Positions 52,744 to 60,866 of a DNA stretch of 64,000 nucleotides are shown one piece after another. The notes beneath the pieces are model-generated. The model had not been told where the DNA came from. It searched no databases and saw only the letters and a program-made list of their open reading frames with translations. The translations under genes and the position numbers were made by a program. Source of the stretch: BA4 sp044376575 (lineage in GTDB: Bacteria > Bacteroidota > Bacteroidia > CAIKAF01); contig JBILKR010000006.1 in assembly GCA_044376575.1 (NCBI GenBank), forward strand, positions 1 to 64,000, in the 5' to 3' direction. The first letter of the stretch is position 1. Every line of letters begins with the position of its first letter.

Positions 52744-53757
52744 TTACTTAGTACCTTCAATCACAACCATAGCATCGCCAAGGCTTTGTGTTTTATTTTT
52801 TACATTTAGACTACATCCTTTCTTCATGGCTTTAGATAGATTCTTAGCAAAATCATAAGCCGTGTACTTTTTACCATCTTCTGTTTTTGCAAATATTCTT
52901 ACGTTAGTAAAATACATTTCGGTAGAAGTATTTTTTACCATTTTAAAAGACTGATTTACTGTATTATCTTTCAACCACTCATTAATTTTTTCTCCTATTT
53001 CTGTATCACCACAATCATCATCTATCTTAACATCACCCTCTTTTTTAGTTGCAACGCGTAAAGTAATTTCAATTCCGTTGGCTAATAAACCGGCAAAATG
53101 AGATGTGATTTGTGTTTTCATATCCCCTATGCTTGACGGGAAGTCTTGTTTAATCAAAGAAGGGATGTCGTTTTCTTTAGATTCTTTGCCAACATTTGCC
53201 TTTGAAACTGAGGCTACAGCTTTATTCGTATATACATCCAAGCATTTTGCAGAATAGGTTACTGACTTATTTAAGTTTCTGCTGGACGGATCAGATTTTA
53301 ATTCATAATCTAATTCTACTACATAGTCAGGACGTGCTGTATTTAATAATTCAGCACGCATATCACGTGCAATATCATCCATTTCATCCATTGCATTATT
53401 ATTAGCAATCTGTTTTAATTGCTGTTCTAAATCTTCCATTGGGAATCCAGCCTTGGCAAATTCTTCCTGAATAGCAGCTACAGCAAATTTCAAGTCAGGA
53501 TTTTTAATGAAAGCTTGCTGATAATTTCTTTCATATGCAACTGTTCCCTGATTTTCCACTTCCTTTAAAAAGCCCATTCGAAGCAACATCGCATCCGATG
53601 GCAATACCATTATAGTAGGCATAGACTGGCTAAGGGCATTGGCTTCAACCTTAGCTGCCTCTACTTGACCATCTGTGGGCATTAATCCATCAGACTTTTT
53701 TTCTCCTCCACAAGAAAACAGAATAAAAACGACTAAAATGAATGGAATTTTTTTCAT
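52744..53757 (-). CDS. Lipoprotein resembling the DUF6175 family, 337 aa
   Basis: A 337-residue lipoprotein (lipobox FSC, Cys16). The mature protein starts with PTIMVLPSDAMLLRMGF and continues with features I recall in DUF6175 proteins of Bacteroidota: FPMEDLEQQLKQI, ARPDYVVELDYEL, KSVTYSAKCLDVYTNKAVA and GDAMVVIEG at the end. It is probably an outer-membrane or periplasmic protein; function unknown. The frame extends to 53772, but Met 53757 starts the signal peptide. It leads the lipoprotein operon, behind a good promoter. Confidence 0.75.
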   Translation of the reverse strand: MKKIPFILVVFILFSCGGEKKSDGLMPTDGQVEAAKVEANALSQSMPTIMVLPSDAMLLRMGFLKEVENQGTVAYERNYQQAFIKNPDLKFAVAAIQEEFAKAGFPMEDLEQQLKQIANNNAMDEMDDIARDMRAELLNTARPDYVVELDYELKSDPSSRNLNKSVTYSAKCLDVYTNKAVASVSKANVGKESKENDIPSLIKQDFPSSIGDMKTQITSHFAGLLANGIEITLRVATKKEGDVKIDDDCGDTEIGEKINEWLKDNTVNQSFKMVKNTSTEMYFTNVRIFAKTEDGKKYTAYDFAKNLSKAMKKGCSLNVKNKTQSLGDAMVVIEGTK

Positions 53758-53796
53758 AACAATAGTTAACATGTTTATAGATTGATAATATTAAAT

Positions 53797-53825
53797 CAAA
53801 AATAATTTTTTTTTAATAAAAACAA
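53797..53825 (-). promoter_or_regulatory. Promoter of the lipoprotein/tatC operon
   Basis: Minus-strand TTG (53823-53825), an 18-base spacer and TATTTTTG (53797-53804) match both elements. The start site would be near 53790. The -33 element lies 3 bases from the ctaD terminator stem. Confidence 0.55.
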
Positions 53826-53828
53826 AAA

Positions 53829-53850
53829 AAGCCTTGCAATTGCAAGGCTT
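53829..53850 (-). terminator. Terminator at the end of the act/cta operon
   Basis: A perfect 22-base palindrome (AAGCCTTGCAA and its complement), followed on the minus strand by a run of T, lies 23 bases past the ctaD stop. Confidence 0.8.
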
Positions 53851-53873
53851 CGTTGTTATATATTCAAAGAAAA

Positions 53874-55688
53874 TTAATGAGCGTGTTCTTTTTCATTTGC
53901 AGCCAAAGGTTCTGTTTGAGGAATAAAGTCAGATTCTTTATCCGGCAAACTATAATCATAAGGCCAACGGTGAACTGCAGGAATTTCTCCAGGCCAGTTT
54001 CCGTGTAAATGTTCAACAGGGGTTGTCCATTCTAATGTAGTTGACTGCCATGGATTTTGTGGTGCTTTAGGACCTTTCAGAGCACTGTAAATAAAGTTGA
54101 AAACAAATACAAACTGAACCAATACTCCTACGATAGCAAAAATACTGATGATGGTATTCAAATCTGCAAAGCCATTAAACATTTCGAATGCCGTATAATT
54201 GTAATATCTTCTTGGTACGCCAGCAAGACCTAAGTAATGCATCGGGAAGAATACACCATACGCTGAAGTCAATGTTACCCAAAAGTGAATGTAACCCAGT
54301 TTATTATTCATCATACGTCCAAACAATTTAGGATACCAGTGATAAACACCGGCAAATGTTCCGAACATCGATGCTACACCCATTACGATATGGAAGTGAG
54401 CCACTACGAAATATGTATTGTGAAGGTTAACATCCAAAGCAGAGTCTGCCAAAATAATACCTGTTAAACCACCGGTAATAAATAGAGATACAACACCAAT
54501 TGCAAACAACATACCCGGAGTAAATCGAATATTCCCTTTCCAAAGCGTAGTGATGTAATTGAACGCTTTAATTGCAGAAGGAATCGCAATTAATAATGTA
54601 GTAAATGTAAACACAGAACCAAGGAATGGATTCATTCCCGTAATATACATGTGGTGACCCCATACAATGAATGACAAGAAAGCAATCGCTAACATAGAAG
54701 CAATCATTGCCCTGTACCCGAAAATTGGTTTTCTTGAATTTACTGCAATTACTTCAGAGGTAATACCCAAAGAAGGTACCAGAATAATATACACCTCCGG
54801 GTGACCTAAGAACCAGAATAAGTGCTGGAATAAAATCGGGCTTCCACCTGTTTGCTCTAAGGCTTGTCCGGAAATAAATATATCTGAAAGGTAAAAACTT
54901 GTTCCAAAGCTTCTGTCGAAGATCAATAATAATGCTGCTGCAAGAAGAACTGGGAATGAAAGTAAACCTAATATTGCTGTAATAAGGAAAGCCCATACTG
55001 TTAAAGGCAGTTTAGTCATCGACATGCCTTTAGTACGCAAATTAACTACTGTAGTAATATAATTTAATCCACCCGTTAATACAGAAACAATAAACATTGC
55101 AATACTTAACAACCATAATGTCATTCCAAGACCAGATCCCTGAGAAGCCTGAGGCAATGCACTTAATGGAGGATATACAACCCATCCGCTGGCTGCAGGA
55201 CCTGTTTCAACAAACAAAGAAATAAGCATCAATGCACTTGATAAGAAAAAGAACCAGTAGGATAACATGTTCAAGAATGGAGACGCCATGTCGCGCGCAC
55301 CAATTTGAAGTGGAATCAAAAGGTTACTGAATGTTCCGCTCAGCCCTGCAGTTAATACCATGAATACAAGGATTGTTCCGTGTATGGTTACTGCTGCCAA
55401 ATAAAAATTTGGATCAAGGATACCATCTTTTGCCCATTTGCCTAAAAATGTTTCAAGGATAGGCATCGGTTGACCCGGCCATCCTAGCTGAATACGAAAG
55501 ACCAAACTCAATAATCCTCCAACCAATCCCATAAAAATTCCAGTAATCAGGAACTGCTTGGCAATCATTTTATGATCCATACTAAAGATGTACTTCGATA
55601 TGAAGGACTCTTTATGATGATGTCCGTGATCATGATCGTGTGCGGTATGGCTGTGAACTTCCGTGTGTGTTGAATGAATTTCGCTCAT
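53874..55688 (-). CDS. ctaD: Cytochrome c oxidase subunit I
   Basis: Subunit I holds heme a, heme a3 and CuB of the terminal oxidase. The 604-residue protein has the heme-a-ligand helix near HGTILVFMVLTAGLSG, the CuB/Tyr crosslink motif WFLGHPEVYIIL, the HH pair in IVWGHHMYITG and the heme-ligand HNTYFVVAHFHIVMG. The D-channel sequence is of the A-type. The N-terminal ~26 residues contain ten His, mostly in D/H runs, and the C-terminus ends KEHAH; both are odd additions. It is the last gene of the act-cta operon, 20 bases after ctaC. Subunits III and IV are not adjacent. Confidence 0.95.
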   Translation of the reverse strand: MSEIHSTHTEVHSHTAHDHDHGHHHKESFISKYIFSMDHKMIAKQFLITGIFMGLVGGLLSLVFRIQLGWPGQPMPILETFLGKWAKDGILDPNFYLAAVTIHGTILVFMVLTAGLSGTFSNLLIPLQIGARDMASPFLNMLSYWFFFLSSALMLISLFVETGPAASGWVVYPPLSALPQASQGSGLGMTLWLLSIAMFIVSVLTGGLNYITTVVNLRTKGMSMTKLPLTVWAFLITAILGLLSFPVLLAAALLLIFDRSFGTSFYLSDIFISGQALEQTGGSPILFQHLFWFLGHPEVYIILVPSLGITSEVIAVNSRKPIFGYRAMIASMLAIAFLSFIVWGHHMYITGMNPFLGSVFTFTTLLIAIPSAIKAFNYITTLWKGNIRFTPGMLFAIGVVSLFITGGLTGIILADSALDVNLHNTYFVVAHFHIVMGVASMFGTFAGVYHWYPKLFGRMMNNKLGYIHFWVTLTSAYGVFFPMHYLGLAGVPRRYYNYTAFEMFNGFADLNTIISIFAIVGVLVQFVFVFNFIYSALKGPKAPQNPWQSTTLEWTTPVEHLHGNWPGEIPAVHRWPYDYSLPDKESDFIPQTEPLAANEKEHAH

Positions 55689-55708
55689 ACAGTTATATTT
55701 TATGAATA

Positions 55709-56950
55709 TTAAATATTTTTAGTTGATGTTGTATCTTTTACTGCTGTAGTATCTTTTACCTCTATTGCTGCTTCAGCAGATGGAGTTTCAGATGCTAACT
55801 GACTTTTGATTGTTTTCTTATTCTTTAACCACTTGGTATAATCTTCTTCTGTTACAACAACTATTGGTAATTGCATATTATAGTGTGCAGAACCACAGAT
55901 GTTGTTACAGTATAACAAATAATTAAAGTTTGGGTTTTTGAGTTTCGTTCTCATTTCAGCTGTAGTGATTGTCGGTGTAAATGTAAAACCTGTTTTTACA
56001 CCAGGTACACAATACATATGAACACGGAAGTGTGGCAAGTATGCACTGTGAATTACATCCTGACTACGCAAGTGAAGCTCCATCGTTTTATTTACAGGCA
56101 TATAAATAGTATCCTGAAAAACTATATCATCATACGCTGTTTGATATGGAGATTGAGCTGATTTATTTTTGAATTCAATCACTTGCTGAAGTTGTTTTTT
56201 TAATCTTTTGTATGCTTTATTCAAGTCATTCATTTCTTCTTCATTTGGAAAATCAGCCAACTCTTTTTCAAGTCTTGCTTTTTCTTCATTCAGTGCTTTC
56301 AATTGCTGTTCGATATGTTCAGCAGTAATCAGACCCAATGAATTTGTAGCAGAAATCATGGTAAAGTTAGCATCTCCCAGTTGTTTGTCTTCACCGGCAA
56401 AACGAACTGTCCAATCGAACTGACGAGCATATAATTCAAAAATAATTTTATCAGGATCTTCACTTTTTTTAGTAGATTGATTCCACACGATTAATCCTTT
56501 CAAAACCAACACAGCCATTACAATCGCAGGAATTATAGTCCATACCATTTCCAATGTATTGTTATGCGCATAGTGATATGCTTTACGATTCTTATTGTAT
56601 CTGTATCGATAAGCAAACCACATCAACAATGTTTGTGTAATAAAAAAGGCAAGAGAAATGATAATGAAATTTAACTCTAACAAATCATCAACTTCTTTTC
56701 CATGAAGAGAAGCTGCAGGAGGCAACATATAGTTGTAGTTATAATACTTGTTAAAGAAGTAAAAGAACATGCCAAATAATCCAACAAGCGATGCTAAAAC
56801 CAACAGTGCATTGGTATTGTTTTCCTTTTCAGAAATTTCATAAGGTTGCTTTCCTCTCAATATTGAAGCAAATTCAAAAACCTTAAGTAATCTGACTGCC
56901 GTATAGATTGTCAGAATGATAACAGCGAGGAGAAGAATATTCATCAACAT
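55709..56950 (-). CDS. ctaC: Cytochrome c oxidase subunit II with coiled-coil insert
   Basis: Subunit II carries the dinuclear CuA centre that receives electrons. The 413-residue protein has several hydrophobic N-terminal segments (about 1-20, 46-66, 93-116, 134-155). The CuA ligands are H301, C348, C352, H356 and M359 (YCNNICGSAHYNM). Between the first cupredoxin strands there is a ~58-residue insert (209-267) that reads as a charged coiled coil with Glu/Lys/Leu heptads. This makes the protein longer than usual. The C-terminal ~35 residues are an extra Thr/Lys/Ala tail. It is in the act-cta operon. Confidence 0.92.
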   Translation of the reverse strand: MLMNILLLAVIILTIYTAVRLLKVFEFASILRGKQPYEISEKENNTNALLVLASLVGLFGMFFYFFNKYYNYNYMLPPAASLHGKEVDDLLELNFIIISLAFFITQTLLMWFAYRYRYNKNRKAYHYAHNNTLEMVWTIIPAIVMAVLVLKGLIVWNQSTKKSEDPDKIIFELYARQFDWTVRFAGEDKQLGDANFTMISATNSLGLITAEHIEQQLKALNEEKARLEKELADFPNEEEMNDLNKAYKRLKKQLQQVIEFKNKSAQSPYQTAYDDIVFQDTIYMPVNKTMELHLRSQDVIHSAYLPHFRVHMYCVPGVKTGFTFTPTITTAEMRTKLKNPNFNYLLYCNNICGSAHYNMQLPIVVVTEEDYTKWLKNKKTIKSQLASETPSAEAAIEVKDTTAVKDTTSTKNI

Positions 56951-56975
56951 AATGCCTTCGATTAGTTAGTTATTA

Positions 56976-58151
56976 TTAAATATGATGTTGTTTACTTTCA
57001 TTTAAGAAGGGGTGATTCGCAGGAACCAGCGGCGCTTTACTTAATGCTGTAAACACCACATATAAGAAAAGACCAAGGAATCCCAAAACCATTCCAATTT
57101 CAGTGAAACCTATATTCCATTTATCTTTCACAGTTCCCGGCATAATAATCTGAAATAAATCCAGATAGTGTCCTACCAGTAATATTGCTCCCACTACAGA
57201 TAGCAACCAAGGTGTTCTCTTCGCATCACGATGCATAAGAATAAGTAATGGAAACGCAAAATTGATCACAAGCATAGGAATAACGATGTATTTATAGTCT
57301 GTATCAAAACGCTCAAGGAAATAGTTAATTTCTTCAGGAATATTTGAATACCAAATCAACATGTATTGAGAGAACCATAAATATGTCCAAAATACACTGA
57401 ATGCAAACATAAATTTTGCCAGATCATGAATATGGTTTTCATTCACCCAGTGCATTAATCCTTGTCTTTTTAAATGCAAAAGAATTAATAACATCATGAT
57501 GATTCCACTCACAAACAAACCAGCAAAAATATACCATCCAAAAAGTGTAGAAAACCAGTGAACATCGATAGACATTAACCAATCCCATGCAGACATAGAA
57601 GAAGTAACCCCAAAAAACACAAGGAAAATTGCACCAAACATTAATCCTTTATTATGATTTTTAAATCCGGGATTTGCATCTTCATTCAATGAAATTTTTC
57701 TGAACTGCATTGCAAGGAAAATCCATCCCAGTAAATAAACTACTGTGCGGATTGCATAAAATGTATTGCTCAAATAAACCTTCTTTCCGCTATTCATGTA
57801 GATTTCATCCGTTGTCTGGAAATGATGATCCATCCAGTGCCATATATCATGAACACCTAAAATACCGGCAACAACTAATCCGAGCATCACAATTCCTCCA
57901 ATAGGTAAATATGTACTCATTGCTTCTGGAATTCTTTTGAAACCTGAATGCCATCCAGCTTCTGCCACATAGCTTACAGCAATGAAAAAGGTTCCTGCCA
58001 ATGCAATGGCCAGGAAGAAAAATCCATTCAGTAATAAGTTAGCCCAGATTCTTTCGGGTGTCATCACAAAACCGTAGGCAATCGCCGCAACACCTATTCC
58101 CATCAGGGCCAGTGTTAACATTTTTGTTTTTCCTGTGAATGTGTAATTCAT
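56976..58151 (-). CDS. actF: Alternative complex III subunit ActF (quinol:cytochrome c oxidoreductase membrane subunit)
   Basis: ActF is one of the two NrfD-like integral subunits of alternative complex III. The 391-residue protein shows about ten hydrophobic helices, beginning LTLALMGIGVAAIAYGFVM, with WHWMDHHFQTTDEIYMNSGKK and SMSAWDWLMSIDVHWFSTLFGWY as characteristic segments. It interacts with quinol or stabilises ActC. It is 24 bases after actE in operon order. Assignment rests on family pattern and position. Confidence 0.9.
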   Translation of the reverse strand: MNYTFTGKTKMLTLALMGIGVAAIAYGFVMTPERIWANLLLNGFFFLAIALAGTFFIAVSYVAEAGWHSGFKRIPEAMSTYLPIGGIVMLGLVVAGILGVHDIWHWMDHHFQTTDEIYMNSGKKVYLSNTFYAIRTVVYLLGWIFLAMQFRKISLNEDANPGFKNHNKGLMFGAIFLVFFGVTSSMSAWDWLMSIDVHWFSTLFGWYIFAGLFVSGIIMMLLILLHLKRQGLMHWVNENHIHDLAKFMFAFSVFWTYLWFSQYMLIWYSNIPEEINYFLERFDTDYKYIVIPMLVINFAFPLLILMHRDAKRTPWLLSVVGAILLVGHYLDLFQIIMPGTVKDKWNIGFTEIGMVLGFLGLFLYVVFTALSKAPLVPANHPFLNESKQHHI

Positions 58152-58181
58152 CTTATTCTTCTTTTCTGGTTGATATCCGAA

Positions 58182-58823
58182 TTATTTTATTTTAGTTGAA
58201 TCTGCTGCAGCAGTTGCTGGTGCTCCTGATTGTTGTAAGGTTTGTACAAACTGAACAATTTGCCAGCGCTCATACGCTGAAAGTTGTGATGCGTAAGGCC
58301 CCATATTTCCTTTTCCAAATTGCATGGCATGGAATATTTGTCCTTCAGAAATATTTTTTAATTGATCTGAGTTATATGCCGGCGGCTGTAACCCATAGTT
58401 TTCTTTAGCCAATAAAACTTTAACGACTGACCCATCTCCTTTACCTTCTGCACCATGACATGCGATACAGTAAACATTATATAGTCTTTTCCCATTTTCC
58501 AAATGTGCTTCAGATTTTGCCAGCGGACTCTTTAAAAGTGCAATCGCTGAGTCTCTTCCCGCAGCGGTATTGGTGTATGGATAAGGAAAAGAATTCACCA
58601 TTTTTTCGCGGTCAAATGAATGTGCAATAGTTCCTGTAACCGGATCCTGATTGGTTTTGCCATCTGCAAAAACCACACTGGCTTCTCCTGCCTTTGATGC
58701 AGGCGAATAATACATGTCTGGCATGTATTGATATCCGGGACTGTTTTTATCTTTTACGCAAGAGGTCAGCATCACAGCAACTGCTGCAAAACCGAGTATT
58801 GTATGCTTATTGATGTTTTTCAT
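58182..58823 (-). CDS. actE: Alternative complex III monoheme cytochrome c subunit ActE (lipoprotein)
   Basis: A 213-residue lipoprotein (lipobox TSC, Cys22) with one c-type heme site CIACH (C119, C122, H123) and a candidate distal Met in GKGNMGPYASQLS. ActE passes electrons out of complex III to the oxidase. A C-terminal Ala-rich tail follows the heme domain. It is between actD and actF in the operon. Confidence 0.92.
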   Translation of the reverse strand: MKNINKHTILGFAAVAVMLTSCVKDKNSPGYQYMPDMYYSPASKAGEASVVFADGKTNQDPVTGTIAHSFDREKMVNSFPYPYTNTAAGRDSAIALLKSPLAKSEAHLENGKRLYNVYCIACHGAEGKGDGSVVKVLLAKENYGLQPPAYNSDQLKNISEGQIFHAMQFGKGNMGPYASQLSAYERWQIVQFVQTLQQSGAPATAAADSTKIK

Positions 58824-58846
58824 TTTTAGAACAATATCAATTTTTA

Positions 58847-59392
58847 TTAATCTTTATATTTCAATTCAGATGAATTCACTTCATCAGCAGCCGTTTGACT
58901 GATGAAAGTTTTAATCTCAGTTTCAGATATTTTCTGATTATCATCCAATACGATTTCCATTACAAACTTATCATCTGTTGAACGCGGATCTGGATTCATC
59001 GCCTTTAATCCGGGAAACAATCTGGATCTGAATAAGTATGTAAAATTCATCAGGTGAGCTGCAATCAATACCGTAATTTCAAATGTAACCGGAATAAATG
59101 CGGGCAGATTCTGACTTAAAGAGAAACTTGGTTTACCTCCAATATTCATTGGCCAGTCCTGAATATTCATGTACCATATCATGAGTAACGCTAAAGAAGT
59201 ACCCAATAATCCATAGAAGAATGCCACCGTTGATATTCTTGTTGGTTTTACACCCAAGGCTTTATCAATCCCGTGAATTGGAAATGGAGAATATACTTCT
59301 CTGATTGTAACTCCTTTTTCCATCAGATGCTTGGCTCCGGCTAACGTTTCGTCCGGATCATTGTAAACTGCCAATACTGTCTTTTTATTCAT
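58847..59392 (-). CDS. actD: Alternative complex III subunit ActD (DUF3341)
   Basis: A 181-residue protein with the DUF3341 pattern: the N-terminal VLAVYNDPDETLAGAKHL and VYSPFPIHGIDKALG motifs, two TM helices (~57-76 and ~99-119), and a C-terminal globular tail. ActD helps to hold ActB to the membrane part. It is 31 bases downstream of actC. Confidence 0.92.
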   Translation of the reverse strand: MNKKTVLAVYNDPDETLAGAKHLMEKGVTIREVYSPFPIHGIDKALGVKPTRISTVAFFYGLLGTSLALLMIWYMNIQDWPMNIGGKPSFSLSQNLPAFIPVTFEITVLIAAHLMNFTYLFRSRLFPGLKAMNPDPRSTDDKFVMEIVLDDNQKISETEIKTFISQTAADEVNSSELKYKD

Positions 59393-59423
59393 ATCAAAAT
59401 GATGTTAGTCTGTTCTTTATTGA

Positions 59424-60833
59424 TTAATGATGGTGATCATCACCTGCTTTTTCATATAAATCTTCTGTCTTTTTCTTCCATCCATCGCCTGAAACCTTTA
59501 AAATAGATTTGGTTTCTGCAATTGCAATTACAGGGAATGATCTGGAGAATAATAAAAACAACGTAAAGAAAATTCCAAGTGTTCCTATAAAAATTCCGAT
59601 ATCTACATACGTTGGATAGAACATCGTCCAAGAAGAAGGAAGATAATCGCGGTGCAATGATGTAACAATAATTACAAAACGCTCAAACCACATCCCTACG
59701 TTTACGACCAATGATAACAAGAAAGTACCAACCAGGCTTCTGCGTATTCCTCTGAACCAGAAAAGCTGTGGACTGATTACGTTGCAGCTCATCATGATCC
59801 AGTATGCCCATGCATAAGGACCGGTTGCTCTGTTCAGGAACGCATAGTGTTCGTATTGTACTCCTGAATACCAGGCAATCACTAACTCTGTAATATAAGC
59901 AACACCAACGATAGACCCCGTAACCACGATAATTTTGTTCATGGATTCAAGGTGATTAATCGTAATATATTCTTCCAGATTCAATACTTTACGCATAATG
60001 ATCAACAAGGTCGCAACCATTGCAAAACCTGAGAAGATTGCACCCGCAACGAAGTATGGAGGGAAAATTGTGGTGTGCCAGCCAGGAATTACTGAAGTTG
60101 CGAAGTCCATAGATACGATAGTGTGAACTGAAAGTACCAGCGGAGTTGATAAACCGGCAAGTACCAACGATACCTCTTCAAAGCGCTGCCAGCTTTTTAC
60201 ATTTCCTGACCATCCAAAACTTACCACATTGTATATTTTTTTCATGAATGGGATGATCTGACGATCACGAACAGTTGCAAAATCAGGAATCAAACCAATA
60301 TACCAGAATCCTAAGGAAACAGAGAAATACGTTGAAATTGCAAATAAGTCCCAAAGAAGTGGAGAGTTGAAGTTTACCCACAAAGATCCGAATTGGTTAG
60401 GAACTGGGAAGAACCAATAAACAACCCACACACGACCTACGTGAATTCCGGGAAACGTTGCAGCACAAATTACCGCAAAGATGGTCATGGCTTCAGCAGA
60501 ACGGTTAATCGCCATTCTCCATTTTTGACGGAACAATAATAAGATTGCTGAAATCAGTGTACCTGCGTGACCAATACCTACCCACCATACGAAGTTGGTA
60601 ATATCCCACGCCCATCCTACCGTTTTATTAAGCCCCCAGGCTCCAACTCCTGTACCAAATGTATAGGCGATTAATCCTAATCCCCATAATGCACACATGG
60701 CAGAAATGGTAAACACGAGGTACCACAGCTTATTCGCTCGACCTTCAATCGGTTTGCAAATATCTTCCGTTATCTGATGATAGGATTTATTTCCTAAAAT
60801 TAACGGTTCCCTTACTGGTGATTCTATATGCAT
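59424..60833 (-). CDS. actC: Alternative complex III subunit ActC (NrfD/PsrC-type quinol-binding membrane protein)
   Basis: A 469-residue NrfD-like polytopic protein with about ten TM helices. It should bind menaquinol and contact ActB. Conserved pieces include GVGAWGLNKTVGWAWDITNFVWWVGIGHAGTLISA, and ALLLFRQKWRMAINRSAEAMT. The C-terminus ends in DDHHH. It lies 33 bases after actB. Confidence 0.93.
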   Translation of the reverse strand: MHIESPVREPLILGNKSYHQITEDICKPIEGRANKLWYLVFTISAMCALWGLGLIAYTFGTGVGAWGLNKTVGWAWDITNFVWWVGIGHAGTLISAILLLFRQKWRMAINRSAEAMTIFAVICAATFPGIHVGRVWVVYWFFPVPNQFGSLWVNFNSPLLWDLFAISTYFSVSLGFWYIGLIPDFATVRDRQIIPFMKKIYNVVSFGWSGNVKSWQRFEEVSLVLAGLSTPLVLSVHTIVSMDFATSVIPGWHTTIFPPYFVAGAIFSGFAMVATLLIIMRKVLNLEEYITINHLESMNKIIVVTGSIVGVAYITELVIAWYSGVQYEHYAFLNRATGPYAWAYWIMMSCNVISPQLFWFRGIRRSLVGTFLLSLVVNVGMWFERFVIIVTSLHRDYLPSSWTMFYPTYVDIGIFIGTLGIFFTLFLLFSRSFPVIAIAETKSILKVSGDGWKKKTEDLYEKAGDDHHH

Positions 60834-60866
60834 ATCTTTCGACTTCTAATTCTTTAATAATTTATC

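Noticed and set aside
53829..53850. Perfect palindrome as an insertion-sequence end or operator
   Set aside because: It is followed by a T run in the direction of ctaD transcription and sits just past its stop, so a terminator explains it.
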